Positions 53,200 to 64,000 of a stretch of DNA of 64,000 nt are shown piece after piece (positions within the stretch are counted from its first letter, which is position 1; each line of letters starts with the position of its first letter). The notes below the pieces were generated by a model. That model searched no databases and was not told the origin of the DNA. It saw nothing but the letters and a program-made list of their open reading frames with translations. The position numbers were made by a program, and so were the translations under genes. Source of the DNA: Locusta migratoria (lineage: Eukaryota; Arthropoda; Insecta; Orthoptera; Acrididae); contig CM048745.1 of assembly GCA_026315105.1 (NCBI GenBank), positions 545,407,358-545,471,357 of the forward strand, in the 5' to 3' direction.

Positions 53200-53829
53200 G
53201 CCGCGGTGGAGTAGCCGAGCGGTCTAAGGCATCTCGCTGCGGAACGCGCGGTTGCTCGCCGTCGGAGGTTCGAGTCCTCCCTGGGGTATGGGTGTGTTTG
53301 TTGTCCTTAGGCTAGTTTACCTTAGTTTAAGTAGTTTTCTTTTTTTAATTAAATGAAAATCTTTATTTCATAATTATACTACAACCTATCACCAATACAA
53401 TTAATGGGTCCTAATTTATTCAACTCTAATTAAACAGTGATTTACTTATCTCTATATCATTCTAAGAAATTACTGCAAAATCTACTAAGGGCTTCCTACT
53501 TCTAGGTTTCCTACGTGTTATTAGCTACATAAATACTGCAGTGATTACACGTGTGCCAGTAACGTATAAACCTAAGGGTGGACAAGGATGTCCACCGAGC
53601 GAAACCCAGTGGACGTGCCCCAGGGACTGGGCTGGCCATGACGGTCACTGCAGCTACTGAAGTTCTTTTGAGGTGTGATTTAATTTAATGACTAACTACT
53701 ATATCTACTCTAACTTAACCTACAGTCGAATACGGATGTTGCGCCCAGTCCCCCAGCACCAGAGTAGTTTGTAAGCTACGGACTGATGGCTACGCAGTTT
53801 AGTTCGATAGATTTAGAAGCATTAGAAAA
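53200..53829 (+). mobile_element. SINE-C, split by a retroposed fragment
   Basis: Head GTGGAGTAGCCGAGCGGTC at 53211. The tail is interrupted at GTAG|TTTG and resumes at 53763. TSD TTAAGAAGAGA at 53189-53199 and 53830-53840. Confidence 0.9.
53335..53762 (-). mobile_element. Retroposed polyadenylated fragment, source unknown
   Basis: On the minus strand it ends AATAAAGATTTTCATTTAATTAAAAAAAG, a poly(A) signal with A-rich tail, and is flanked by AGTAGTTT on both sides. The body contains CGGTGGACATCCTTGTCCAC, an imperfect inverted repeat. No coding frame recognised; either a LINE 3' UTR or a processed transcript. Confidence 0.6.
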
Positions 53830-53869
53830 TTAAGAAGAGAATTTGAACCTCAGCCGCCCATGCGCATTG

Positions 53870-54735
53870 CAACGCTGCTGCCACTGCCACCTATATTAAG
53901 CGGCGCGCTGCGACTCGTATACGTGCTGTTTCCGCGACATAAAACGTAATTCATGCGATAAAAATACTTTGATGTGCATATAACATCTTCTGATAGAAAC
54001 AAAACGAAGTATGGTGCTTAAAAAAAACTTTTTACCTAATTTATTTATTAAATTTTTTCACGACGAGCTTTTTTCCGGGATTCACTGGGGCAGTGAATAC
54101 ATAGAACGCGCCGCCACTGATTAATGGCATTAATGAAGTGAGCAGCCGTGTTTGTGCGTCGACTTCAAGCGAGCTGTAGTTGCCTGTGTGACAACATTGC
54201 CGCGCCAGATGACAGACGCCAACCAGCAAGTTATTTCAATCGGGCTATAGAGATCAGGCTCCTTGAAAAGAAGTACCGTCACGTCTCATGTGCGCGAAAC
54301 GCAGAGAGAGCGCTGTTTCAGAAAATTGGGCTCGCGCAAGCGCATTTTCTTCCGCGCAATTTCGATCGTAGGGGCTGTAATATTTTACAGCGTTTCCGCC
54401 GAGGACAGCTATTGTGATGTGGTGCTCAAGCCGCAGCAGCGCGGCCCTTTGATCCGCCGACGGACACAACGGAATGAGGAGGCACGCCAGTGGCTAGTGG
54501 GGTGAGCTCTGGCTTAACGGGGGGTGGCGACATGCAAACTGCTTTCAAACGCCGCGTGTCTGGAGAGGAGGGCTGCGTCTGTAGCAGGGGAGGCGGGCTG
54601 CTGCTGGCTGCAGGGGAGGCCGCGTCATTAGCAGCCCGTGTGTGCTCAGCCGCTATTGTCCGCACTGCTGCCGGCCCGACAAAATTAGAGCTCAGCAAGC
54701 ACTGAAGCCAGCTCAAGAGTGAGTAAAGTGGGTGG
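53870..54735 (+). other. GC-rich block with TATA-like and splice-donor-like signals
   Basis: TATATTAAG at about 53900 is followed by GC-rich sequence from 54080 to 54710 with overlapping open frames on both strands, and AAGAGTGAGTAAAG near 54715 resembles a splice donor. No protein domain. Weak candidate for a host first exon or promoter. Confidence 0.25.
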
Positions 54736-55261
54736 TGCAACGTGGCTCTGAAATAAACACCAAGCCGGGTATCGATCTTTTCTGTTCACTATCACAATTT
54801 AAAAAATACACTCCTGGAAAATGAAAAAAGAACACCGTGAATTCGTCGACCCAGCAGAGCGAAATTATATTGACACGTTTGTTAGGGTGCATACAACTCG
54901 CGATCACAGTGACGGAGCCTTACCGTAACTTGGGGTGAAATGCAGTTTTTACTGAAAATTAACATCTAAATATTGCACTAAAAGTCTGAAAATTTATGTA
55001 TAGCACCTGTAGTTATTCTTACATCATTGTATTGCTAGGATAAAAAACCCTCTATCAAAACCTTTCCTTATATTTTAATCTAAATTGTGTTCCAAATCAC
55101 CCCAGGAGTTGCGGTGATTTGGAACACGAACTCTTTTGATAAATAATTGCATTTAAAGCATTTGGAGGGGTTAATTGGAACACAGTAAACACATCCAACA
55201 GAACTTTGTTGTGGAGGATGCCTTTATTTTACTTCTGTTTATTGTTAATTAACGCTGATTA

Positions 55262-55775
55262 CTAGGTGGAACACCTCTCACTGTCTAATCCAAATGTCTG
55301 AAATAGTTTTCTACCTTCTATGTTAACTTGCACCCTAGCTCTCTTTACATTTTCACTTAAACGTACTGTAAGATCATTGTTACGTGAGAACGGATTTTTC
55401 ACCCACAAATATCCAGGCCTATTGCCATCAGACCTCTTTTCCACTCTTCCACTTCGGTCCAAATAGCACTTCACAATATCCCGAACCTCACTTGTAATTG
55501 ACTGTCCCCATTCTGCACATTTAAATAAACCACTGATTAAAGCCCTCTCTTCTTCTACTGCTAAGATGGATTATCCACACATTTAAAAGGATTTTTATTG
55601 TGTAACTTCCTTGAGAGTGTGCTAACAGGTATTCCATATTTTTATAAGTATTTCTGAGTGATATTTTACGTGTCGTGACTTCATTCAGAGCTTTCTGGAG
55701 ACTTATCTTGCTATAGTTTTGATAGCCAGCTGGACCAATCTTCTTTTTGTACAATCGCAGCATGTTCCAATTCAC
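55262..55775 (-). pseudogene. pogo-like transposase N-terminus relic
   Basis: The first piece begins at 55775 and includes MLRLYKKKIGPAGYQNYSK and SLQKALNEVTTRKISLRNTY, which fits the psq helix-turn-helix of pogo/Jerky-type transposases, which bind the transposon ends. A second piece (55262-55474) contains VKNPFSRNNDLTVRLSENVK, matching the usual segment after the CENP-B-type helix-turn-helix. A frameshift separates them and the DDE core is absent. Confidence 0.6.
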
Positions 55776-55844
55776 CCTGAAAAAAAAAAAATACTATTTT
55801 GCATATTTACACCTCTACCTAATAAACAACATAAGCTAACTTTT

Positions 55845-56045
55845 GCCGGCCGCGGTGGTCGAGGGGACTGAGGCGCTTCAGTCACGGTCTGCACGGCCAC
55901 TACGGTCGGGGGTTCGAATCCCCCCTTGGGCATGGATATTTGTGCCGTCTTTAGGATACGCTAGTTGATAAGTAGTTTGTAAGTTTAGGGACTGATGAAC
56001 CCGTAGTTAAGTCCCATAAGCTATACAAACATTTGAACATTTTTT
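55845..56045 (+). mobile_element. SINE-A inside the pogo-like element
   Basis: Full length; TSD AGCTAACTTTT at 55834-55844 and 56046-56056. Confidence 0.9.
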
Positions 56046-56414
56046 AGCTAACTTTTCTCACATCATGACTGATAGTTGCCCTTAACATACCAATGTCAGG
56101 AAACTGTATTACTATTACCGGAGTAGCTGTGCATTAGTTTGTTTTCAGATTTTCATATTATGGGATATTTTACACTTAAATATATTTTTTTGGAGTTCTA
56201 TACCTCTTTCACACGTACAATTTTTGCATCACTGTTAACAACTAGTATCTCTGGTTACCATGGGAGGTCGTTTTCATTAGTTACACCAAAGTATCTCTCC
56301 GCAGCAAAGATGATGTCTTGAAATAAACAAATGTTCCATTTCACCCCAGTAGTTCCAAATACCCCAAGTTACGGTATGCACATGAGTACAGTCACCAGAG
56401 CGTGTGCAATCTGG

Positions 56415-57085
56415 ACAAGTCAAGTGGGGTCGGCGTTTTTCTTCTGGATTCTTCACCTCCATAATACTCTATTCATTGCTTCTTCCTTCTTACATTCTTT
56501 TTCCCTTAGGTCCCACGCTATCCGCTATCCTATCCTTCCACCTCATCTTCGGTCTTCCTATCCTTCTCACTTCTTCAATCTCTATATCTTCAACTCTGTT
56601 TCTGATACACACTTTCCCTTTTCTCTGCAAGTGTCCGTACCACCTTAGTTTACTCTCTTGTATCTTTTTCCCCATGGGACCCACTTTCGCAACTCCTCTA
56701 ACAAATTCATTTATAATTCTGGCCTTTCTTGTTACCCTGCACATCCACCTCAGCATCCTCATTTCTGCCACTTCCATCTTCCTTTCCTGGGCTACTGTGA
56801 TTGGCCATGTCTCTACTCCGTATATCATAGTAGGCCTTACCACCGAGTTGTACACTTTACCTTTCACCCCATTCACCTTCTTGTCACACAACACTCCGCT
56901 CATTTTCCTCCACTTCATCCAACTACAGTTTATTCAGTGCTGTACCTCGCTTTCCAGTCCTTCTTCCTTCTGTATGTACGACCCCAGGTATTTAAATTTA
57001 CAGACTGATTTCAGTTTATCCTCCTGCATCTTGCAAAACCTTATCTGCCCATCTTCAGTGCTAAATATTCTGACTTCGTCCCTCG
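56415..57085 (-). mobile_element. RTE LINE C-terminal fragment
   Basis: A 142-codon open piece (56490-56918) reads YNSVVRPTMIYGVETWPI, KMEVAEMRMLRWMCRVTRKA and SKLRWYGHLQRKGKVC, then RIGRPKMRWKDRI, the hallmark C-terminus of insect RTE-type RT proteins. The piece upstream to 57085 is broken by stops. The long plus-strand open frame here is only its shadow. Confidence 0.85.
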
Positions 57086-57119
57086 ACAATCACCAGGGCA
57101 AAACTGCCAGTATAGGGCA

Positions 57120-57494
57120 TGAATCACGACACCTCGATGCACGATCATGCGTACCGCCAGGGCGTCCTTCGCTCACGCGCGAACCCCGCCTCCAGGGGTG
57201 TCGCGAAAGATCCTTAAGGAAGGGCGAATAGAGACGTGACGTCTTCAGCGATGAGAGTCACTTCTGCTTCGATGCCAATGATGTACGCATGGGTGGCGTC
57301 GTCCAGGGGAGTACCAGAATCTGTAGTATATACGACAGAGGAACACGGGGCTGATACCTGGCATCATGGTGTGGGGAGAAAAGTCCTACACTTGCCGTTC
57401 TCCTGTCATCGAGGAAACATTGAACATTGAAATGTGCATTGCAGCCACTATTTAACCAAGGGGATGGTGCAACTACACTCGCAGGATCTCAATT
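57120..57494 (+). pseudogene. Tc1/mariner transposase relic
   Basis: VFSDESHFCFDANDVRMGG, with the catalytic Asp in FSDES, and GIMVWGEKSY-like sequence follow the central part of a mariner/Tc1 transposase, with frameshifts. Just upstream, at 57086-57120, CCTCGACAATCACCAGGGC appears to be element sequence in the opposite orientation, pointing to an internal inversion. Confidence 0.6.
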
Positions 57495-57891
57495 CTACAT
57501 CTCCATGGGATACTCTGCAAATCACATTTAAGTGCTTGGCAGAGGGTTTATCGAACCATCTTCATACTATTCATCTCCTGTACCATTCTCGAATAGCGCG
57601 CGGGAAGAAAGAACATCTGAATCTCTCTGATGATCATTTACACCTATGTAGGTGCGAGTCAGCAATATATTTTCGCATTCGGAGGAAAATGTTGGCGATA
57701 AGAGTTTCGTAAGTAGACCACGCCGCAGCGATAAGCGCCGTTGTTGTAATGATTCCCATCCCAGGTCCCGTATCGTTTCTGTAACGCTGTCTCCCCTGTA
57801 TCGTGACAAAACGAGCTGCCCTTCTTTAGACTCTTTCGATGTCCTCCGTCACACCCACCTGATAAGGATCCCACACTGGGCAGTAATACTA

Positions 57892-57914
57892 AATAATAAT
57901 AATAATAATAAATA
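57892..57914. repeat. (AAT)n microsatellite
   Basis: Seven to eight AAT units within the LINE relic. Confidence 0.9.
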
Positions 57915-58340
57915 ACGGACAAGCGTAGTGTATGCAGTTTCTTTAGTAGTTCTGTTGCATCTTTTAAGCATTCTGCCCATAAAACATAGTCTCTGTTTCG
58001 CCTTTCCTACGACATTATCTACGTGTTCTTTCCAATTTAAGTCTGATGTAATAGCAATTCATAGGTACTTAGTGGAGTTTACGGCCTTCACATTTGATTG
58101 ATTTATCTTGTAAACAAAGTTTAACGGACTTCTTTTCGTACTCATGTGGGCGACTTCACACTTATCATTATTTAGATTCAATTGCCAGTTTGTACACCAT
58201 ACTGATATTTAAACCGTTCTGCAGTTGGTTTTGATCTTCAGATGACTTCACTAGACGAAAAATGACGGCATCATCTACAAACAACTTAGTAAATCTGCTT
58301 AGATTTTCTCCCAAATCGTTTATGTAAATAAGGATCAAAA

Positions 58341-58528
58341 TGCTTATAAAATCAATGCGACTTGACTGTGGAGTCATCAGTCCCTAAACTTACAAACTAT
58401 TTATGGACTATCTTACACTCAAGACAGCAGAAACATCCATGCCCGAGGGGGTATTCGAACCCCCATCGGGGAACGGCCTCGCGCATCGCAGCATAGCGCC
58501 TCAAGGCGCTCGGGCGCTCCGCCGCGGC
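58341..58528 (-). mobile_element. SINE-A variant with different head
   Basis: The tail matches SINE-A (GTCATCAGTCCCTAAACTTACAAAC), but the head part differs (CGGAGCGCCCGAGCGCCTTG on the minus strand). The flanks AAATAAGGATCAAAA and AAATAAGGAACAGCAAAA are an imperfect TSD. Confidence 0.8.
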
Positions 58529-58870
58529 AAATAAGGAACAGCAAAAGACGAATAACACTACCCTGTGGAACGCGGGATAATCACCCCTGTTTAGTCGATG
58601 CCTTACCATCGACTACTATAAACTGTGTCCTCTCTGACAGGAAATTCCCTATCCAGTCGCAAATTTGTGGTGAGATACCATAACCACACAATTAGATTAA
58701 AAGCCATTTGCGAGGTACGGAGTCAAAAGCCTTCTGGAAATCAAGAAACACAGAATCAATTTGAGAAAGCTTGTCGATAGCACTCATCACTTCGTGTGAG
58801 TAAAGAGTTATGTTTCACATGAACGATATTTTCTAATTCTCCAGAACTTTCCCTATTCCCTCGATTCAAA

Positions 58871-59348
58871 CTCGTTTCGAAAGGAAACAGACATCCAACG
58901 AAACGTGACGTGGCTTTTGAACACCATCCGAAAGGAAGACTTCATGCAAAATTTCCAGAACCGCAGATCTCAGCGGCGCATAGTTGTCGTGACTATAGAA
59001 CGTTAAGTTAACTTCAGGAGGTATTTCATCTACGATAGTGTAACAGAACTATACACCGAACTTTGTCAGAGTTTGTAGTTCCGCAAGAGTCGTGATCTGA
59101 CGAGTTGCTCATGTCGTTCCATCGTATCCCACATAACCACAATGGTCAGTAAAGGTCCTGCACGTTTTCGGAACACGTTGCGTTTACGAGCAGTCTGTGG
59201 GCGAGCAATATATTGTTGGATTAACACATCACGTCCCCGTAGAATAAGGGGAAAAAATCTATGAACATTCTGCACAACAACCTTACATGTCTCCACCATA
59301 TCCTTTCTTCCAGGAGTGCTAATCTTGGCAAGGTTCACAGGAGAACTT
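58871..59348. other. No recognisable feature
   Basis: No domain-bearing frame. Confidence 0.4.
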
Positions 59349-59518
59349 CTGTGAAGTTTGGAAAGTAGGAGGCGAGGTACTGGCGGAAGTAAAGCTGTAA
59401 GGACGGACCGTGAGTCGTATCGGGATAGCTCAGTGGTAGAGCGCTTACCCGCGAAAGGCAAAAGTCATAGGTTCGAGTCCCGGTTCCAGCAAGCAATTTT
59501 AATCTGCCAGGAAGTTTC
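59349..59518 (+). mobile_element. SINE-B, single copy
   Basis: CGGGATAGCTCAGTGGTAG and GTTCGAGTCCCGG boxes and the end ATCTGCCAGGAAGTTT. This is the unpaired form of the unit found as a palindrome at 6441-6762. Confidence 0.85.
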
Positions 59519-59908
59519 ACACCTTACTCTAGTCAATATTCCCTCCACAAACACTAATGATGAATGACAGGCCCGCGGTGGGGCAAGTGTGTCTTCGTGA
59601 TAATGTTCGTCAGGACAGCGTAGTGCTTGCAAGCGTCCATCAGCTGATTAGTATAACCATGGCCCGCCATTCAAAGCGGTCGTCTGCCAACTCCAGCCAA
59701 ACGATGCTGTGGCGTGAATGAAAAATAGGTAAGAGGTGTGCGTTCTCAAAGTCCCAGTGCTAGTAACCGGTAGGAAACAGTACGTATTGACACTTCTTGG
59801 TTCACAAGTCCTCTTAACAGTGCTGTGGTAGCTGTTTTATCTACCACTTCTGCCGTTGCAATACGACGATCCTGGCGTTGTCCAAAACCACATCTATGGG
59901 CATTTGCT

Positions 59909-61058
59909 TAGACCAAAGATAACATAGACTGCGCGTGTTCCTATCTCTGCTTTGCTATGGTTTGTAACCAACATCTAAAATTGCCCCGAGTCGCGTGACT
60001 GAATTTTCGTCACTATGAGCAATATTTTTTCTCATTTAAAGGCGAAATCAAGAGTTGATTTTGGCAATAAAACGACTTCTCGTATTGCTATCAAATATAT
60101 AATAGTCAGGGGAAAATAATTTCTCCATATTACTAATATTAATCGGTGATTAACGTTTTTACATGTGATCAGGTAAAAAATATTGTCACTTATGTTTACA
60201 AGCAACAGAATTGCATATCCTCAGTGTCTGCGTTGCACTATGAATATTTTACTTCTTGCAACATATGGATGTGAATATCGATGGGAAGATTAATCAAGCT
60301 ACTCTTGACCATTTATGTATGTCAGCAAGTAATTTTTGGTTCGAATCTGCTTTCAATAACGTTATAACAAGCTTAAAATATATGCAGACTATTCATTATT
60401 TCTACAAAACCACTTCTTGATGTGTGCAATGTTGTTGTTTCCTCATCACATTATTATTTAAAATAAGCAGTCAGAATTTTGCTTAATTACTTTTTGACAT
60501 CACAGTCTGTGGGAAATACCTTAAAATATAAAAGATTGCATTCGGTTTAAATTGGACATTATGGATGCAAACAGATTTCAGATCTCATAAAAGCACAACA
60601 AAAGATTTCACTTGCCTTGTTGACGAATCGTAAGAAAACTCATGCGGCTTGTCAAACTATTCGTCTTCTAATCCTGGGTCAACTACAAACTACAAAACTC
60701 GCAGTACAACGAAAACAAACTTTCGCTTAAAATCTGCATTTTTATTGCTTGTAGAAAGATTTGTCAATACGTTTCATCTAGGCACATGTAAAAACTGCAG
60801 GCATCACATTAAAATTTGCAATTATGGAGAAGAACCGCCAAATGTACTTCCAAAGTTGTGATAAGAATGCGGTAAGATATTTTCTTGTTAAATTTTAAGA
60901 TTAATTTCCACTACAAGGTGTGCGAATTGCAACTCTCAACTGCTTTATACATAACTTGTAATGTCGAAAACGTTTCCGTGCCCCGAGTCACGTGACTTAT
61001 ATGTTGGTTTCAGTACAATGCCGTCACGCGCAGTCTATGTTATCTTTGGACTATGGGT
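59909..61058. mobile_element. Unclassified TIR element
   Basis: The ends share CCAAAGATAACATAGACTGC (inverted), and an inner block also pairs (ACCAACAT and CCCCGAGTCRCGTGAC). The 1.1-kb interior is AT-rich with one 70-codon open stretch (60649-60861) without a known domain. TSD not resolved. Confidence 0.65.
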
Positions 61059-62082
61059 ATGGAAAGGTTCACGTCATCTTTGCGCTCTTCATTGTTGCAC
61101 AGCTGACACCCCGCGTCCATTTTGTTAGGCATTTATCAGAAATGCTCATTCCATCTTTCGGAAAACCCGATCAGATGGCTATAAGAATCACGACTTAGCT
61201 GTTTGCTTCACACGTTGATGTCACACTGGATGTAAGCTTTCTCTATTAGAGTGAACACGCAGAAGACGCTGTCGGCTATGTCACTACGCTATCTGTTAGC
61301 GGACGACGTTGGAACCATTACACTGTTCGCCATGGGTTCTATTTCTGATATTAAAGTGTGTGGTTCGAGACCAGTTTACCTTGGGAAATTCAAATATGTA
61401 AACAAAATACCTTTGTCAGGGATACTTTTTAATGTAATATGTTTACATATTTATTTGTATTCACAATTCATGGCAAAACAGGGACGTTACACAGATATGT
61501 TGCCGCATCCAGGAGTGATAGAATGTGATAATTTGTTGTTCAGCTGCAGAATAAGACGTCCTTACGTTACCCTCCCCGCCACACCTACGTCATTAAGACC
61601 ATCTGAAATAGCTCATTAACTCGAACGGCGACAGCTGATCGGTGTCTCAGCAGTAAAGCTTCACGCCTCTCAGAGGAAGGTTCATCAAGGTTAGAACATT
61701 GGTGTTACCCGTAATTTATGTCAGTCTTAACGAGTGGGTGTTTTGGCTCACAAGTAAACGTCGGTGTCTTATTTCTGAGCACGGCAGAATTTTTAAGTTC
61801 CTATTTTTTAACTGATTGAGCCTGGTGCTGAAGGTAAAATGACTGCTTGTTTTTACATATCGGCATTTTTTCTAGTTCCATACTATTAATGTAGTACAGA
61901 TGTATTATTGAAGAGGTATTTCTAAATTTCCTGAAATGCCTCGTCGTGGATGTCGATGTAAGCCAGACAACTTCTGTTACATTCTGTGGGAAGTTCACCT
62001 TTGTCAGAAACAGGAAGAAAAATTCAAGTCATAAAGAAAGCATACAGACATTACTTTGGAGTAGAGGTAGGAGACCAAGATA
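61059..62082. other. No recognisable feature
   Basis: The longest open stretch, 122 codons at 61251-61619 (plus), has no domain I recognise. Confidence 0.35.
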
Positions 62083-62233
62083 GGTCTGCACGGCCACTAC
62101 GGTCGGGGGTTCGAATCCCCCTTCGGGCATGGATATTTGTGCCGTCATAGTTCGTAAGTAGTTTGTAAGTTTAGGGACTGATGACCCCGTAGTTAAGTTC
62201 CATAGACTAAAAAAAAAAAAAAAAAAAAAAGAA
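62083..62233 (+). mobile_element. SINE-A, 5'-truncated with A tail
   Basis: Starts at GGTCTGCACGGCC, has the B box GGGGTTCGAATCCCC and ends in an A-run. TSD AGACCAAGATA / AGACCAATATA. Confidence 0.9.
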
Positions 62234-62244
62234 AGACCAATATA

Positions 62245-62889
62245 AAGAATGGGCACCACATTTCTGTTGTGCTACATGTGCCTGCAAACTAATTCAGTGG
62301 TGTAGAGGTAAAGAGAATGTGGCGTTGTTTGCTGTGCCCATGGTGTGGAGAGAGCCCAAGGACCATTTTACTAATTTTTACTTCTGTCTTACAAAAGTTT
62401 AGGGTTTTACGAACAAAATATCTAAGAGGCGCATTGCTTACCCAGATCTGCCTTCAGCGAGAATGCCAGTGCAGCATTCCGACAACCTTCCAGTACATTC
62501 AAGAGCTCGAGGTCAAATTCCAAGTGACAGTGAAATAAGCAGTACTGAAGAATTCATAGATGATGATCCTTTATATCACTGCACAAGTGAGTAATCGCCA
62601 CATTTGTTATCACAGGCCGAATTAAATGATTTAGTACGTGATCTACGTACTATGTAAAGAAATGGCAGAGATGCTTGGTTCAAGATTACAAGAGTATAAT
62701 CTACTCCACCCAAGTACTAAGATCAGTGTGTTCAGGCACAGAAAGCATTCCTTTATTTCTTATTTTGGAATTAACGAAGCATTGACATTTGCAATGACGT
62801 GTCTGGCCTAATGAAAGTGCTAAACGTCACCTATATTTGACAGAATAATTATCAGTACATTATGTGCCATCATTGGTTCAAAACCAACG
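62245..62889. other. No recognisable feature
   Basis: No domain-bearing frame; a 73-codon open stretch (62317-62538) is unassigned. Confidence 0.4.
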
Positions 62890-63425
62890 TTATCTTCCCT
62901 GGTAAAGGAGACCGCGTATAAAACGCTTGTAGAGTATCACTCAAGTGTTTGTGATCCCCATCAGAGCGGTTTGGGGGAGGACACAGAGGCAGGTCAGAGG
63001 CGGTCGGCCAAGGTTTGTGACTGGTAGATTCGATCAGTGCGCGAGTGTTACTGAAATGCTTCGCGATCTCAAATGGAAGTCGCTAGACGAAAGGCGACGT
63101 TCTTTTCGAGAAACGCTGTTGAAGAAACAGAACTATTCAGCTGCCGCCAACCTACATTTCGCGTAAAGAGCACAAAGATCAGAGACATTAGGACTGGTAC
63201 GGATGCATACAAGCATTCGTTTCTCCCTTGTTCTACATCCACATTTATATTTATATGGGATACTCTTAAAATCACATTTAAGTGCCTGGCAAATAGTTCA
63301 TCGAACCACCTTTATACTATTCTACATGGGAACAGAACAGGAAAGCAAGTAACGAGTAGTAGTACAGTGTACCCTCCGCCACGTACACTTGGGTGGACTG
63401 CTGAGTATGTATGTAAATGTATACA
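62890..63425 (+). mobile_element. LINE 3' end, interrupted
   Basis: TAYKTLVEYHSSVCDPHQS and RFVTGRFDQCASVTEMLRDL match 46140-46320 of the LINE at 45590. The tail TACAGTGTACCCTCCGCCAC follows an insertion at 63234-63330. Confidence 0.75.
63234..63330 (-). mobile_element. LINE 3'-tail fragment in antisense orientation
   Basis: GGGATACTC...CACATTTAAGTGCCTGGCA is the 3' end of the family at 47310 and 57495. TTCTACAT occurs on both sides. Confidence 0.7.
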
Positions 63426-64000
63426 ACCTTCATGTTTCCGGCAGTATAATTGATTTCCTGATGATCAATATCTGCTATGTTAGATATATTTCCTACTGAT
63501 GAAGTCATATTATCTACAAAGCTACAAAGAAATCCAGTTTCGCCTATAGTTTAAAAACACGATTGGTTGAGGGTGAGTAATGGAAATGTTCGCAACCAAA
63601 ATCAATGGCTGTAAAAATGCTACAACAAAACAATGACAGTAATTGGGATAACCAAAATACTGTTGGAAGTATGACTGTAAAGTAATATGTGTACAGCCCC
63701 ATGCCGCCGCCAAGCCTTTTAGACCGTAATAATTAAATTTCGGCAGGCGCCGTCCCTGATGTTTTTGAAAAAAAAAAAAAAATGTGGTGATGCAGTAACG
63801 GTATTTCTGAACAAGTACGCCATTCATGCGCATAGTCAGTCGCATTTAAATACTGTCCTGCGAGGTAAGTTCGCAAGCACGGTTTCGTACATTCGTACAT
63901 TCGTACGGTTTCGTACATGATCGAATAAAAAGTAAATATTGAAAGGTATTTTATATATTATTAATTTTTAACTGTTACTGTTTCTTAGATGAACAAGTGA
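63426..64000. other. No recognisable feature
   Basis: AT-rich with an A-run near 63768 and a short tandem GTACATTCGTAC near 63888-63905. Confidence 0.4.

Larger units (their letters stand above)
54923..56374 (-). mobile_element. pogo-like transposon (psq-type transposase remnant)
   Basis: The left end CCGTAACTTGGGGTGAAATG and the right end (minus strand CCGTAACTTGGGGTATTTGG) are inverted repeats flanked by TA (54921-54922, 56375-56376). It contains a transposase remnant and one SINE-A. It sits inside the mariner. Confidence 0.75.
54809..57494 (+). mobile_element. Tc1/mariner element, split and rearranged
   Basis: The left end CACTCCTGGAAAATGAAAAA follows TA. The element continues after a pogo-like insertion (GCACATGAGTACAGTCACC at 56378) and again after an RTE fragment (from about 57086). 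Transposase sequence is at 57120-57494. The right terminal repeat was not found; a LINE abuts at 57495. Confidence 0.6.
57495..58870 (-). mobile_element. Non-LTR LINE, 5'-truncated, split by a SINE
   Basis: The 3' end (57495-57880) matches 47310-47760 (LGWESLQQRRLSLRRGLL). The RT region lies at 57930-58850, with LIYINDLGENLSRFTKLFVDD readable at about 58250-58340 (VDD in place of ADD). Stops occur throughout. Related to 42430-42960. Confidence 0.75.

Noticed and set aside
56404..57231. 275-codon plus-strand frame rich in Ser, Leu and Phe
   Set aside because: Antisense of the RTE LINE fragment, whose minus-strand translation has clear RT C-terminal motifs.
8161..57914. CRISPR-like array among short repeats
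   Set aside because: The short tandem repeats are plain microsatellites; there are no spacers of constant length and the genome is eukaryotic.

Overview
The window looks like a piece of a large, repeat-rich insect genome, most likely an orthopteran of the locust or grasshopper type. That assignment is an inference from very abundant tRNA-headed SINEs, many LINE, Tc1-mariner and pogo relics, and the absence of any bacterial gene organisation. I see no convincing intact host gene. Almost all coding signal comes from transposable elements, most of them broken.

Layout, left to right. 1-4912: a minus-strand L1/Tx1-like LINE with an intact ORF1 and an ORF2 that has no stop for 1088 codons and runs off the left edge. 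4913-9690: a 3' LINE fragment, a hairpin, a pogo/Tigger-type transposon carrying SINE insertions, and a plus-strand RTE-like LINE. 9700-15290: a Tc1-type MITE, a 680-bp foldback element, two hammerhead-ribozyme-like cores, LINE ends and SINEs. 15291-17530: a duplicated repeat, one copy of which holds a THAP-domain P-like transposon. 18802-19958: a palindrome of more than 1 kb. 20100-24240: SINE and LINE relics, a foldback element, an internally deleted mariner and a GC-rich block.

24246-35285: a Tc1-type transposon, then a LINE fragment split by a young LTR retrotransposon (25484-32177; gag only, tRNA-Pro primer site, LTRs about 0.65% different) and separately by a SINE, which contains a pogo/Tigger element, which contains another SINE. 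Target-site duplications (TSDs) date these insertions relative to each other. 35300-38710: a degenerate THAP reading frame, a Jockey-like LINE end, and a palindromic array of tRNA-Thr-like SINE units. 38711-49000: mostly non-coding sequence with SINEs and LINE relics. 49223-54735: a Tc1-type transposon, a Penelope-like GIY-YIG relic, an inverted SINE pair, another hammerhead-like core, and a GC-rich stretch. 54809-58870: a mariner split by a pogo-like element, which itself carries a SINE, and by an RTE LINE end; then a further LINE. 58870-64000: SINEs, an unclassified terminal-inverted-repeat (TIR) element and a LINE end.

SINE names used here are local. SINE-A is the commonest, with a Leu/Ser-like tRNA head. 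SINE-C has another Leu/Ser-like head but a tail related to that of SINE-A. SINE-B has a head with an A box like GGGATAGCTCAG and ends in ATCTGCCAGGAAGTT. SINE-E to SINE-H are further types. Family names follow motifs read by eye and have not been checked by database search.
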